This document shows, one piece after another, positions 50,663 through 60,867 of a stretch of DNA of 64,000 nt. The stretch is taken from NCBI RefSeq assembly GCF_000312485.1, contig NZ_HE997643.1, forward strand, positions 329,468-393,467, read 5' to 3'. The DNA is from Yersinia massiliensis CCUG 53443 (GTDB taxonomy: Bacteria; Pseudomonadota; Gammaproteobacteria; Enterobacterales; Enterobacteriaceae). The position numbers were made by a program, and so were the translations under genes. Every line of letters begins with the position of its first letter. Position 1 is the stretch's first letter. The notes under the pieces were generated by a model that was given only the letters and a program-made list of their open reading frames with translations, had not been told where the DNA came from and made no database searches.

Positions 50663-52354
50663 ATGAAAACGCTACTAATAATAGACAGTTCGCTCGGGCA
50701 GGCCAGAGGCCACCTCGCGACACTGATGTTGGGCGCTGCGGCGGCAAAAGCAGGACTGAGCTGGGTTGAAAGCGCAGCGGATGCAGAGTTGGTGATTGTT
50801 GCTGGGCAATCTGTCCCTGCTGACAGCGTGCTGAATGGCAAAAAACTCTATCTCGGTGATGTCGAAAAAGCCGTACGCGATCCGGATGCTTTCTTAGCGC
50901 AAGCCATCGCGCAGGCTAAACCGTACCAAGCCGCAGTGACGGCATCCGCGCCGGTTGCAGCAGCGCAGGGCCCGAAACGTATCGTGGCGATTACCGCCTG
51001 TCCAACAGGGGTAGCGCACACCTTTATGGCTGCTGAAGCCATTGAAAGTGAAGCGAAAAAACGTGGCTGGTGGGTGAAGGTCGAAACTCGCGGTTCCGTG
51101 GGTGCAGGTAATGCGATCACGCCGGAAGAAGTGGCTGCGGCAGATTTAGTTATCGTGGCGGCTGATATCGAAGTGGATCTCGATAAGTTTGCCGGTAAGC
51201 CAATGTACCGCACGACGACAGGTCTGGCATTGAAGAAAACCGTGCAGGAATTAGACAAGGCACTGGTGGAAGCAGAGTTGTATCAGCCAAAAACAGGCAG
51301 CAGCGCGGGGACTGGCACCAAGAAAGCAGAAACTGGCGGTCCATATCGTCACCTGTTGACCGGTGTTTCTTACATGTTACCGATGGTGGTCGCGGGGGGC
51401 TTGTGTATCGCACTCTCCTTCGTATTCGGTATCAAAGCGTTTGAAGTCAAAGGCACATTGGCTGCGGCCTTGATGCAAATCGGCGGCGGTTCTGCCTTTG
51501 CTCTGATGGTGCCCGTATTGGCCGGCTTTATTGCGTTCTCGATTGCTGACCGTCCAGGTTTAACGCCAGGTTTAATTGGCGGTATGTTAGCGGTCAGCAC
51601 CGGTGCGGGTTTCCTTGGCGGTATCATTGCCGGTTTCCTTGCGGGTTATGTGGCGAAAGCCATCAGCACTAAGCTGCAATTACCGCAAAGTATGGAAGCG
51701 CTCAAACCGATACTGATTATTCCGCTTGTTGCGAGCTTAATTGTGGGTTTGGTGATGATTTATGTGGTCGGTACGCCGGTAGCAAAAATCATGACTGGAC
51801 TGACAAATTGGTTGCAATCGATGGGTACGGCGAATGCGGTACTGCTGGGCGCGATTCTCGGTGCGATGATGTGTACTGACATGGGGGGGCCAGTTAACAA
51901 AGCGGCCTATGCTTTTGGTGTGGCGCTGCTGAGTTCTTCAGTTTATGCACCGATGGCAGCCATCATGGCGGCGGGGATGGTTCCACCACTGGCAATGGGT
52001 CTGGCAACTTTATTGGCCCGTCACAAGTTCGATAAAGGTGAGCAAGAAGGGGGCAAAGCGGCGCTGGTTCTGGGGCTGTGCTTTATCTCTGAAGGGGCGA
52101 TTCCTTTTGCCGCTCGTGACCCAATGCGTGTCTTGCCGTGCTGTATCGCGGGTGGCGCATTGACTGGTGCACTCTCCATGGCATTCGGCGCGCAACTGAT
52201 GGCACCTCATGGCGGCTTGTTCGTACTGCTTATCCCAGGGGCGATTCATCCTGTGCTGTTATATCTGGTGGCTATCATCGCCGGAACCGTATTAGCAGGC
52301 GGTGCTTACGCGATGCTGAAACGTCCTGATGCGGTCGTGGCTAAAACGGCGTAA
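50663..52354 (+). CDS. fruA: Fructose-specific PTS permease FruA (EIIB'BC)
   Basis: A 563-aa inner-membrane permease. The degenerate EIIB' domain (1-95) is followed by the active EIIB domain with phosphocysteine C113 in ITACPTGVAHTFMAAEA, and then EIIC (about 225-555) with eight or so helices. It keeps KPILIIPLVASLIVG and PHGGLFVL. GGAGG precedes the ATG. It is the last gene of fruBKA, followed by a terminator. Confidence 0.96.
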   Translation: MKTLLIIDSSLGQARGHLATLMLGAAAAKAGLSWVESAADAELVIVAGQSVPADSVLNGKKLYLGDVEKAVRDPDAFLAQAIAQAKPYQAAVTASAPVAAAQGPKRIVAITACPTGVAHTFMAAEAIESEAKKRGWWVKVETRGSVGAGNAITPEEVAAADLVIVAADIEVDLDKFAGKPMYRTTTGLALKKTVQELDKALVEAELYQPKTGSSAGTGTKKAETGGPYRHLLTGVSYMLPMVVAGGLCIALSFVFGIKAFEVKGTLAAALMQIGGGSAFALMVPVLAGFIAFSIADRPGLTPGLIGGMLAVSTGAGFLGGIIAGFLAGYVAKAISTKLQLPQSMEALKPILIIPLVASLIVGLVMIYVVGTPVAKIMTGLTNWLQSMGTANAVLLGAILGAMMCTDMGGPVNKAAYAFGVALLSSSVYAPMAAIMAAGMVPPLAMGLATLLARHKFDKGEQEGGKAALVLGLCFISEGAIPFAARDPMRVLPCCIAGGALTGALSMAFGAQLMAPHGGLFVLLIPGAIHPVLLYLVAIIAGTVLAGGAYAMLKRPDAVVAKTA

Positions 52355-52416
52355 TACTGATTTGATTTGTTATGCATGACTCGATTTTTAAAACAGGGAT
52401 CGATTAGTGTAAAAAT

Positions 52417-52447
52417 AAAAAACCGGCCTCAAGTGCCGGTTTTTTTT
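52417..52447. terminator. Terminator between fruA and nfo
   Basis: AAAACCGGC, a short loop, GCCGGTTTTTTTT. The A-run and T-run on the two sides make it usable by both converging genes. Confidence 0.88.
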
Positions 52448-52460
52448 ATCGGGATACCTA

Positions 52461-53303
52461 TTATTCCGCCTGCGACTTCAACCAAGCAATTTCTTCGGCC
52501 CAGATATCTGGATTGACGGTTTCTAGGATGAGCGGGATATTATCGAAACGCGTATCGCGCATAATATAGCTGAACACGGTTTTACCGATATTCCCTTCAC
52601 CGAGGCTGTGATGGCGGTCCACACGGCTATTAAATTCGCTTTTCGCATCATTGAGATGCATACCGCGTAAATACTGGAAACCGACAATTTCACCGAGCTG
52701 CTTGAAGGTGTGCTCGCAATCGGCCTCAGTACGCAAATCATAGCCAGCAGCGAAAGCGTGGCAGGTATCAATACACACGCCGACACGGCTTTTATCTTCC
52801 ACGCCGTCAATGATGGCGGCCAGATGTTCAAACTTAAAGCCCAGATTGCTCCCTTGACCGGCAGTATTTTCGATCACCGCCGTGACACCTTCACTGGCAT
52901 CTAATGCGATATTGATTGATTCGGCAATCCGCGCTAAACACTTATCCACATCGATTTGCAGTAAATGGCTGCCGGGGTGGAAGTTCAGTAATGACAACCC
53001 TAGTTGTTGGCAGCGGAGCATTTCATCAATAAAGGCTTCACGAGATTTCTCCAGCGCTTCAATAACCGGATGACCCAAGTTAATCAGATAGCTGTCGTGA
53101 GGCAAAATTTGAGCCGATGTGTAGCCATATTGCTCGCAAGCTTGCTTAAACTTCTCTATGACACTTTCAGCTAGCGGGGCTGCTTGCCACTGGCGCTGAT
53201 TCTTGGTAAACAAAGCAAAGGCAGTCGCCTTAATCTCATGTGCCCGAATCACCGCCTGATCGACGCCCCCCGCGGCACTAACGTGTGCTCCGACAAATTT
53301 CAT
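52461..53303 (-). CDS. nfo: Endonuclease IV (AP endonuclease)
   Basis: A 280-aa zinc enzyme that cuts 5' of abasic sites and has 3'-diesterase activity. I start at [20 protein letters not shown], with GAGGAG six bases before the ATG; the frame is open 45 codons further but that stretch is not homologous. Metal-ligand motifs are [29 protein letters not shown] and HLNDAK. It converges with fruA, as in E. coli. Confidence 0.96.
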   Translation of the reverse strand: MKFVGAHVSAAGGVDQAVIRAHEIKATAFALFTKNQRQWQAAPLAESVIEKFKQACEQYGYTSAQILPHDSYLINLGHPVIEALEKSREAFIDEMLRCQQLGLSLLNFHPGSHLLQIDVDKCLARIAESINIALDASEGVTAVIENTAGQGSNLGFKFEHLAAIIDGVEDKSRVGVCIDTCHAFAAGYDLRTEADCEHTFKQLGEIVGFQYLRGMHLNDAKSEFNSRVDRHHSLGEGNIGKTVFSYIMRDTRFDNIPLILETVNPDIWAEEIAWLKSQAE

Positions 53304-53384
53304 TCCATTCTCCTCTGATGACCGAATCATTATGGCATTGATAGTGGCATGAATGAATGGCGAAAAGGGTAGGAAAAGAAAAGG

Positions 53385-53580
53385 GCCGCTGATGCTACCC
53401 TGAGATAGCTGAAAAAGTAGCCATTGCGGCGAGGACAAGCAGATCGTAACGACGCCGTAAAATCATCCCTGATGGCTCGAGCCGCGCCATCCTTGGCGCG
53501 GACGCTTTACTCTTCTGCCTGTCCTCACCGTTCTAGGTCGAGTCATCGGTGTTAGTCAGCAGTCTGAGAGCCGCTGATGC
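53385..53580. repeat. Palindromic intergenic repeat (YPAL- or MITE-like)
   Basis: Between nfo and yeiH. Outer inverted arms GAGGACAAGCAGA (53431-53443) and TCTGCCTGTCCTC (53514-53526) differ at one position; inside is a perfect hairpin CCGCGCCA-TCCT-TGGCGCGG (53482-53501). The whole is bounded by a direct repeat GCCGCTGATGC at 53385 and 53570. No ORF is inside. Size and structure fit the long palindromic repeats described in Yersinia genomes, but I could not compare with a reference. Confidence 0.6.
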
Positions 53581-53610
53581 ATCCCTTGGTTTATTTATAC
53601 AGTCGCTATT

Positions 53611-54693
53611 TTATGCCATAAAATGCTGGACCACTAAGTTGATTCCTGTACCGCCCACCAGTAACCAGATAAATAGCAGCAGTGCGAGTAATATCGGTTT
53701 AACTCCAGCCTGACGAATAGAGCCGATATGAGTGGTGAGTCCTAATGCGACCATGGCCATGGCCAATAAAATGGTATCAAGCGTAATTAAGTGGCTCACC
53801 CATGCAGCAGGCAGCAGATTCAGTGAGTTAAACCCAGCGACCAGAATAAATACCACCGCAAACCAAGGAATGGTGATGGCACTTTTTTCTCGTTTTGTTG
53901 CATTGGTTTTCACGCTACTACGGCCCAAGTAAGCGGAAAGCAACAGCAAGAAAGGTGCTAGCATCATCACGCGGATCATTTTAGTAATGACCGCAGCATT
54001 TTCAGCATCAGGGCCAATGGCATGACCCGCAGCGACCACTTGTGCTACTTCATGAATCGTCGAGCCGGCAAAGATACCGAAGGTTTCCTGACCAAAGGGT
54101 AGCCATTGATAATGCAGGTTTAACTGATATAGCCATGGGTAGACAAAAATGGCTAATGTACCGAAAATCACCACGGTTGCGACGGCCACGGCGACTTTGC
54201 TGGCGTCGGCTTTCAGTACCGGTTCTGTGGCCATAATGGCGGCGGCACCGCAAATGCTACTGCCAGCACCAATTAACATCACGGTTTGTTGATCCAAACC
54301 AAAGACACGTTTACCTAGCCAACAGGCTAAGATAAAGGTGGAACTTAATGTTAAAATATCAATCATAATACCTGTGGCACCGACATCCGCCACTTGCTGA
54401 AAGGTGAGTCGGAAACCGTACAAAATGATCCCTAACCGGAGCAAATGTTGTTTGGCCAGTAAGACGCCATCCGAGCAAACGGGTTGTACCCAAGGGTACA
54501 AAGTATTGCCAACGATGATGCCGAAGATAATGGCCAATGTCAGCGCACCCAAGCCCATATTGATAAACCACGGCATATCACCCACTGTCAGTGCCAACCC
54601 AGTAATCACACCGGTTAACACCAAGCCCGGAAGGTAGCGGGGCAGGGTGAACTGTTGTGGTCGAGGGAGTTCTTTAGTATGAGACGTTGCCAT
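53611..54693 (-). CDS. yeiH: UPF0324 membrane protein YeiH
   Basis: A 360-aa inner-membrane protein with about ten helices, placed in the putative sulfate exporter family. It keeps [56 protein letters not shown] and [20 protein letters not shown]. In E. coli yeiH is divergent from and controlled by YeiE; here a small membrane gene lies between them. Confidence 0.9.
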   Translation of the reverse strand: MATSHTKELPRPQQFTLPRYLPGLVLTGVITGLALTVGDMPWFINMGLGALTLAIIFGIIVGNTLYPWVQPVCSDGVLLAKQHLLRLGIILYGFRLTFQQVADVGATGIMIDILTLSSTFILACWLGKRVFGLDQQTVMLIGAGSSICGAAAIMATEPVLKADASKVAVAVATVVIFGTLAIFVYPWLYQLNLHYQWLPFGQETFGIFAGSTIHEVAQVVAAGHAIGPDAENAAVITKMIRVMMLAPFLLLLSAYLGRSSVKTNATKREKSAITIPWFAVVFILVAGFNSLNLLPAAWVSHLITLDTILLAMAMVALGLTTHIGSIRQAGVKPILLALLLFIWLLVGGTGINLVVQHFMA

Positions 54694-54906
54694 GTTGATA
54701 TCCTATTGCCTGTGAAGATTGCGTATAGTTTAACGACTTCGGCAATAATAGATAAATTCATTATATATTTATAATCAATCGATATAACTGGTAAAGGAGG
54801 GACGTCATGCAGGCCGCATGATAAGGATGAAACTGATTAAGTTTATCACAATGGAAATGTGTAACGGATGATGGTAGCTGTCACCCTATAAAGAGGGATT
54901 CTTGAT

Positions 54907-55197
54907 ATGAAAAAAGAGAAACATGAAAAGTCGTTGTGGGTGATATTGACGATTGCTGCATTTATTTATTTGTTTATCCCACCTTATTTGATGGCTTATT
55001 TTTTTATGTCATTTAATTTGACGCCTTTTAATATTGCTTCTTTGCCACATTTTAATCCGTTTAAGGTTGAACGAGGTATCCCTTTATCCCAAACTTTCGT
55101 TTATCTGTTAGTTATATGGTTGATTGTAAACATAGTTATCAGTGCATTCGCTGCTTTTGTATATTATATCTTCTTTCAATCAAATGAGAACGAATAG
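54907..55197 (+). CDS. Small two-helix membrane protein, unrecognised
   Basis: A 96-aa protein with two hydrophobic helices, at about 10-32 (LWVILTIAAFIYLFIPPYLM) and 62-88 (TFVYLLVIWLIVNIVISAFA), and a lysine-rich N terminus MKKEKHEK. GAGGG stands before the ATG. It lies between yeiH and yeiE, which are adjacent in E. coli, and is more AT-rich than either. I do not recognise it; it is likely an accessory gene inserted at this boundary. Confidence 0.65.
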   Translation: MKKEKHEKSLWVILTIAAFIYLFIPPYLMAYFFMSFNLTPFNIASLPHFNPFKVERGIPLSQTFVYLLVIWLIVNIVISAFAAFVYYIFFQSNENE

Positions 55198-55391
55198 CCT
55201 GCTTCGCACTTAATTTCATTTCCCTATGACCTCCCGCTTTTGCTCAAAGGTGTTAATCTTATACGGTCATTGAGGCTATTTTCTTTTCTGTCAGTTATTG
55301 TATTTGCAACGGATATATGAGTTCAGTAGCATCCTGCAACTGACCAGTAAAGCCATGATAGCGTCCTCCATTTTTTACTACAGAGACCGTT

Positions 55392-56264
55392 ATGCACATA
55401 ACCTTACGTCAACTTGAAGTCTTTACTGAGGTGCTAAAAAGCGGCTCGACGACCCAAGCCTCGGTTGTGCTCGCGCTTTCACAATCGGCAGTCAGCGCTG
55501 CGTTGGCGGATTTGGAAGGGCAATTAGGGGTACAACTGTTTGATAGGGTCGGTAAGCGCTTAGTCACTAATGAACATGGGCGTTTGCTCTATCCCAAAGC
55601 CTTGGCGTTAATTGATCAAACGATTGAAATAGAACAACTTTTCCTGAATGACTTGGGCGCGCTGCGCATTGCAGCCAGTAGCACTATCGGCAACTATATG
55701 TTACCGGGCATGATTGCCAAATATCGGCGCGATTTTCCTGGTACGCCGCTCGAACTGAATATTGGTAACAGTCAGGACGTCATCGAAGCGGTGGCTGATT
55801 TTCGCGATGATATGGGGCTGATTGAGGGGCCTTGCCACATGCCGGAGTTGAAGACACAGGCATGGTTGCAAGATGAATTAGTCGTTTTCGCCGCGCCTGA
55901 TAACCCGCTCTGCCATAAAATGCTCACACTTGATGCACTCGCTGGCGCGGATTGGATCCTACGTGAACGCGGATCGGGCACTCGTGAGGTGTTGGATCAT
56001 TTGCTATTGGCAAAATTGCCGCACTTTAAATTGGTCATGGAATTGGGTAATTCGGAAGCTATTAAGCGCGCAGTAAGATATGGCATGGGCATTAGTTGTC
56101 TGTCGAGAAGGGTGATTGCCGATCAACTGGCGAGTGGAGAACTGGTTGAACTGAAAATCCCATTACCCACATTGGTTCGTACTTTGTACTTGATTCATCA
56201 TCGGCAAAAGCACATCTCTAATGCTTTGCAGCGGTTCCTGAGTTATTGCCAAGAAGACAACTGA
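55392..56264 (+). CDS. yeiE: LysR-type regulator YeiE
   Basis: A 290-aa LysR-family regulator. The N-terminal winged helix reads [20 protein letters not shown] and continues through [19 protein letters not shown]; the effector domain starts near residue 90 and keeps [20 protein letters not shown]. It matches E. coli YeiE. It is upstream of lysP, which E. coli YeiE is reported to influence, and next to yeiH. Confidence 0.93.
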   Translation: MHITLRQLEVFTEVLKSGSTTQASVVLALSQSAVSAALADLEGQLGVQLFDRVGKRLVTNEHGRLLYPKALALIDQTIEIEQLFLNDLGALRIAASSTIGNYMLPGMIAKYRRDFPGTPLELNIGNSQDVIEAVADFRDDMGLIEGPCHMPELKTQAWLQDELVVFAAPDNPLCHKMLTLDALAGADWILRERGSGTREVLDHLLLAKLPHFKLVMELGNSEAIKRAVRYGMGISCLSRRVIADQLASGELVELKIPLPTLVRTLYLIHHRQKHISNALQRFLSYCQEDN

Positions 56265-56509
56265 ACAGTAGGGATAAACCGAAAACGAGTGATAGGTGTA
56301 GCGCGCTGGATTTCAGTTGTTTTACACCAATGCTGTGGGTTATTGCGGCAGATAAAACCTGCGGGAAACTATTTTTGCTGGCAATTGCGCTTTTGCTAAT
56401 AATAGCGCGGGGATCATGAAGGTATCTTATATCAGCGCATTGTTACTATCCGAGCCGGTGGGATTTGTTACAATCCCGCCTTATTTTTTAAGGGTGGATT
56501 AGGGTAATA

Positions 56510-58036
56510 ATGACTCAGCAAAATACTAAAACCCAAGTGCCGCAAGGCGCACAGCGTTTGCGGCGAGAGCTTAAATCGCGGCATCTGGCCATGATTGCTA
56601 TCGGCGGATCTATTGGTACAGGTTTGTTTGTTGCTTCAGGGGCAACCGTATCGCAAGCAGGCCCAGGGGGCGCATTGCTCTCCTATGCATTAATTGGCCT
56701 GATGGTTTACTTCTTGATGACCAGCCTCGGCGAACTGGCGGCATTTATGCCGGTTTCTGGCTCATTTTCAACTTATGGTTCCAAATATGTTGAGGAGGGC
56801 TTCGGTTTTGCCCTTGGTTGGAACTACTGGTACAACTGGGCAGTGACCATCGCTGTTGACTTAGTCGCCGCGCAATTAGTCATGAACTACTGGTTCCCTG
56901 ACACCCCCGGTTGGATCTGGAGTGCGTTATTCCTCGGCTTGATGTTCTTGCTGAACTACATCTCAGTCAAAGGCTTTGGTGAAGCAGAATATTGGTTCTC
57001 GCTAATCAAAGTGGTGACAGTGGTCATCTTCATCATTGTGGGTGTGATGATGATAAGTGGCATCATGAAAGGGGGGGAAAGTGCTGGTTGGCATAATTGG
57101 ACGATAGGTGATGCCCCGTTTGCCGGTGGTTTCTCCGCCATGATTGGTGTGGCGATGATTGTCGGTTTCTCGTTCCAAGGAACGGAACTGATTGGTATTG
57201 CGGCCGGTGAATCAAAGGATCCGGGCAAAAATATTCCCCGTGCTGTGCGTAAAGTATTTTGGCGTATTCTGCTGTTCTATATCTTCGCTATCTTGGTTAT
57301 CAGCCTGATTATCCCGTATACCGACCCGAGTCTGTTACGCAATGACGTGAAAGATATTAGTGTGAGTCCGTTCACTTTGGTGTTCCAGAATGCGGGCTTG
57401 TTGTCTGCGGCGGCAGTCATGAATGCGGTTATTCTAACGGCGGTATTATCTGCTGGTAACTCTGGCATGTACGCCTCTACCCGTATGCTGTTTACCTTGG
57501 CCTCAGAAGGCAAAGCGCCGCGGATTTTTGCCAAGTTATCGAAAGGCGGTGTGCCACGTAATGCGCTATATGCCACGACCGTGGTCGCGGGTCTATGCTT
57601 CCTCAGCTCCATGTTTGGTAACCAAACCGTATATCTGTGGCTGCTAAACACGTCAGGTATGACTGGCTTTATCGCGTGGTTGGGAATTGCCATCAGCCAC
57701 TATCGTTTCCGCCGTGGCTATATGTCACAAGGCCGTGATTTGAACGAATTGCCGTATCAGTCGGGCTTCTTCCCTCTGGGGCCAATTTTTGCCTTCGTAC
57801 TGTGCTTAATCATTACCTTGGGGCAGAATTATCAGGCATTCCTGCAAGATCGCATTGATTGGTATGGCGTGACAGCCACTTACATCGGTATTCCATTGTT
57901 CCTAGTGATTTGGTTTGGTTATAAGCTGACCCGTGGCACTAAGGTTATCAAATATAACGAGATGGAATTCCCTAAATGGCGGGATGAAAGTGAAGAGCCG
58001 CAAGCGGCGAAAAAAACAGTGCTGATTTCTGACTAG
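56510..58036 (+). CDS. lysP: Lysine-specific permease LysP
   Basis: A 508-aa amino-acid transporter (APC superfamily) with twelve predicted helices. The helix-1 signature is MIAIGGSIGTGLFVASGATV; it keeps GWNYWYNWAVTIAVDLVAAQ and FQGTELIGIAAGES. In E. coli it also serves as the lysine sensor partner of CadC. The neighbours yeiE and cirA are the same as in E. coli. Confidence 0.95.
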   Translation: MTQQNTKTQVPQGAQRLRRELKSRHLAMIAIGGSIGTGLFVASGATVSQAGPGGALLSYALIGLMVYFLMTSLGELAAFMPVSGSFSTYGSKYVEEGFGFALGWNYWYNWAVTIAVDLVAAQLVMNYWFPDTPGWIWSALFLGLMFLLNYISVKGFGEAEYWFSLIKVVTVVIFIIVGVMMISGIMKGGESAGWHNWTIGDAPFAGGFSAMIGVAMIVGFSFQGTELIGIAAGESKDPGKNIPRAVRKVFWRILLFYIFAILVISLIIPYTDPSLLRNDVKDISVSPFTLVFQNAGLLSAAAVMNAVILTAVLSAGNSGMYASTRMLFTLASEGKAPRIFAKLSKGGVPRNALYATTVVAGLCFLSSMFGNQTVYLWLLNTSGMTGFIAWLGIAISHYRFRRGYMSQGRDLNELPYQSGFFPLGPIFAFVLCLIITLGQNYQAFLQDRIDWYGVTATYIGIPLFLVIWFGYKLTRGTKVIKYNEMEFPKWRDESEEPQAAKKTVLISD

Positions 58037-58084
58037 TCAGCCTTACTGCTTAATTCAGCCATCGTGATAGGGCGATAATGATAG

Positions 58085-58114
58085 AAGGGCGATATTGTTA
58101 TCGCCCTTTTTTTA
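58085..58114 (+). terminator. Terminator after lysP
   Basis: AAGGGCGATA, loop TTGT, TATCGCCCTT followed by a T-run. The words GGGCGATA also occur just upstream, giving an alternative fold. Confidence 0.85.
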
Positions 58115-58766
58115 TGGTCGTAATCTACTTGATTTGTAAGCAATAATTAACCGACATTAGTGATGATTAGACAAAAAATTTCGCCAAATGAGTCCTACTC
58201 CTGCCAAAAGAATCGCCTCCTGATCGCTCAAGCCGATTAAATCACATTATAAAATATAGGGTTACACGCATTAATGCCAAATGAATAACATCAATCATAT
58301 TGATAATTATTATCATTTGTTTTATTGTTAGCGCCACATTGAATATCAGCAGCAAAGCAGCACGAGTATCACTACAGCCCGCATGACCAAAACAACCGGT
58401 CAGATGGGTATGAATACTCTAGGGCGCGTGAGGAATACTCTGTGTCAATGCTTGTTTATCAAGGGAATGGGGCATGTCACTGCGGGTTTATCGCAAGAGA
58501 CACGGTGAGGCTGAAGGGATTGATGCTGTAACCATAATATTTTTATGGATACCTCGGCAGTAATCGGATTCACATAATAATAATGAAGCATCAAGCCGTC
58601 ATAGCCGAAAGCGCTATTTCTGCTGCGGTGAGCTATTGCCAAAATTTATAAAAGATAACTTTCATCTGCCCGACAGGCGGCAATGTGCTTTGCCAGATAT
58701 CGCTATATGCCGCAACAACCTGACGGAAAGGCGTTGAGTCAATTTATACCTCATGGAGAACGTATA
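58115..58766. other. Long lysP-cirA intergenic region
   Basis: About 650 bases. It holds the Fur box at 58299, then an apparently long leader. A 65-codon minus-strand frame at 58445-58642 has no support. The plus strand is open from 58683 in the cirA frame, but the signal peptide begins at 58767. Confidence 0.4.
58299..58319. promoter_or_regulatory. Fur box upstream of cirA
   Basis: TGATAATTATTATCATTTG reads as GATAAT-TATTATC, a near-perfect match to the 19-bp Fur box. It is about 450 bases upstream of the cirA start, so the cirA leader would be long or a closer promoter exists. The lysP terminator lies between it and lysP. Confidence 0.8.
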
Positions 58767-60752
58767 ATGTTTTTTAGGAAAACAAAATCTGCGGCACTGG
58801 TGATAGCTGCAATTTGCTCGTCTCAGGCTTATGCTGCCGAAACGAATAGTCAGACTGCAACGACCACGACAGATACGATGGTGGTCACGGCAACAGGCTT
58901 CCAACAACGCATTCAAGACTCTGCGGCCTCTATTTCAGTGGTGACCCGCGAGCAAATTGAAAATAAAGCGTATCGCGATATTACCGATGCACTGCAAGAC
59001 GTTCCTGGCGTCGTTGTCACTGGTGGCGGGAGTCACAGTGATATCAGTATTCGTGGGATGTCGGCAAAATACACTTTGATTCTGGTGGATGGCAAACGCG
59101 TTGATACGCGCGGCACTCGGCCAAATAGTGATGGTTCCGGTATTGAGCAAGGCTGGCTGCCTCCTTTAGCCGCTATCGAACGTATCGAAGTAGTGCGTGG
59201 CCCAATGTCCTCGCTATATGGTTCAGACGCGATGGGCGGGGTGATTAACGTCATTACCCGTAAAGTCGGCAAAGAATGGCATGGGACAGTCCGTGCTGAT
59301 GCCACGTTGCAAGAAGATTCCAAATCTGGCGATATATTCCAGACCAATGCTTACGCTTCCGGTCCATTAATCGATGGCTTATTGGGGCTAAAAGTCAGCG
59401 GCCTGCTTTCTCATCGTAGCGAAGATAAAATCGTCGACGGTTATAATGAACAGCGCCTAAGAAATGGTGCAGCGACATTTACCTTAACGCCAGATGATCA
59501 AAACGAATTTGATTTTGATATTGGCCATTATGTACAAGACCGAAACTCCACTGCGGGACGTTCAATTCCCATAACGAGTGCGAGCAGTGATGTGCAATAT
59601 GATCGCAATAACTATGCGATTACCCACCACGGTTATTATGACTTTGGTAATTCCACCAGTTATGTTCAACGCGATGAAACGCGAAATCCATCTCGCGATA
59701 TGAAAAGCGTAGATAACGTCTTCAATACTCAAACATCATTCTTATTGGATAACCACACCCTGATTCTAGGTGGGCAATATCGCTATGAAGAATTGAATGA
59801 CAAGGGTAACCAATTAGCGTCAGCCAAAGATTTGACCAAATTGACCCGTTGGAGTTGGGCGTTATTTGCTGAGGATGAATGGCAGATGACCAACGACTTC
59901 GCCCTAACGGGTGGTGTACGTATGGATCAGGATGAAAACTACGGGACACATTGGACGCCGCGTTTATACGGTGTTTGGCATTTAGCCGAGCAGTGGACAT
60001 TAAAAGGTGGTGTATCGGGTGGTTATCGTTCACCTGATTTGCGTCAAGCCACAGAAAACTGGGGGCAAATCACCGGTGGTCGTGGCGATCCGGCGATCAT
60101 TATTGGTAATGCTAACCTGAAACCAGAAAGAAGTATCAGCCAGGAAATCGGTATTCTCTGGGATGATCAGGAAGGTATGAATGCGGGCCTGACGCTATTT
60201 AATACTGATTTTAAAGATAAAATTACTGAGGTTCGCCGTTGTACTGATAGTACTGGTAATGCGTCTGGCCAATGTATGATTAATGGCACTGCTTATAAAT
60301 TTATCAGTGACCGTACCAACGTAGATAAAGCCATCACTCGTGGTGTAGAAGCCACATTTGATTGGGAAATCAACAAAGCGTGGTCAGTGACCTCCAACTA
60401 TACCTTCACGCAATCTGAGCAGAAAAGTGGTCAATTCTCTGGTCAGCCGCTGAACCAGATGCCTAAGCACATGCTGAATGGCACCCTGAACTGGCAAACA
60501 AGTGAAGAACTGGCGACGTGGATCCGTGCTAATTATCGAGGCAAAACCTCCGAATACCTCAACCGCACCAGTATTGGCGCAAGTACGCCGTCCTATACCT
60601 TTGTGGATTTAGGAGCTAACTATCAGCTAACGAAAGAATTCCGCTTGATGGGTGGCGTCTATAACGTGCTGGATAAGCGCGTTAATGTCGAAGTTAACGA
60701 TAAAGTGCTCGACGGCCGCCGTTATATGATTGGCGCGAGTTACGATTTCTAA
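58767..60752 (+). CDS. cirA: TonB-dependent catecholate siderophore receptor CirA
   Basis: A 661-aa outer-membrane receptor for catecholate iron complexes. The start at MFFRKTKSAALVIAAICSSQ, with GGAG before it, gives a signal peptide ending AYA. The TonB box is TMVVTATG, the plug domain contains DALQDVPGVVVTGGG and RGMSAKYTLILVDGKRV, and the barrel follows to the terminal aromatic F of ASYDF. The length equals E. coli CirA (663 aa), and the position after lysP is the same. A Fur box lies upstream. Confidence 0.93.
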   Translation: MFFRKTKSAALVIAAICSSQAYAAETNSQTATTTTDTMVVTATGFQQRIQDSAASISVVTREQIENKAYRDITDALQDVPGVVVTGGGSHSDISIRGMSAKYTLILVDGKRVDTRGTRPNSDGSGIEQGWLPPLAAIERIEVVRGPMSSLYGSDAMGGVINVITRKVGKEWHGTVRADATLQEDSKSGDIFQTNAYASGPLIDGLLGLKVSGLLSHRSEDKIVDGYNEQRLRNGAATFTLTPDDQNEFDFDIGHYVQDRNSTAGRSIPITSASSDVQYDRNNYAITHHGYYDFGNSTSYVQRDETRNPSRDMKSVDNVFNTQTSFLLDNHTLILGGQYRYEELNDKGNQLASAKDLTKLTRWSWALFAEDEWQMTNDFALTGGVRMDQDENYGTHWTPRLYGVWHLAEQWTLKGGVSGGYRSPDLRQATENWGQITGGRGDPAIIIGNANLKPERSISQEIGILWDDQEGMNAGLTLFNTDFKDKITEVRRCTDSTGNASGQCMINGTAYKFISDRTNVDKAITRGVEATFDWEINKAWSVTSNYTFTQSEQKSGQFSGQPLNQMPKHMLNGTLNWQTSEELATWIRANYRGKTSEYLNRTSIGASTPSYTFVDLGANYQLTKEFRLMGGVYNVLDKRVNVEVNDKVLDGRRYMIGASYDF

Positions 60753-60818
60753 TTATCGTTCTCGATTTGTCGTCATTTAGGGGGTTATTACGCCGCAACA
60801 CGTTATTCGATAAGCGTC

Positions 60819-60853
60819 AAAAAGGGTGGCTGATGATGTCAGTCACCCTTTTT
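60819..60853. terminator. Terminator between cirA and the GST gene
   Basis: AAAAAGGGTG with GCTGA, then TCAGT with CACCCTTTTT, forms a long hairpin with A and T runs on both sides. It serves the two converging genes. Confidence 0.8.
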
Positions 60854-60867
60854 CATTTAGATGATGA

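Noticed and set aside
58445..58642. A minus-strand ORF in the lysP-cirA gap
   Set aside because: It has no ribosome-binding site and would be transcribed against the long leader; it looks like chance.
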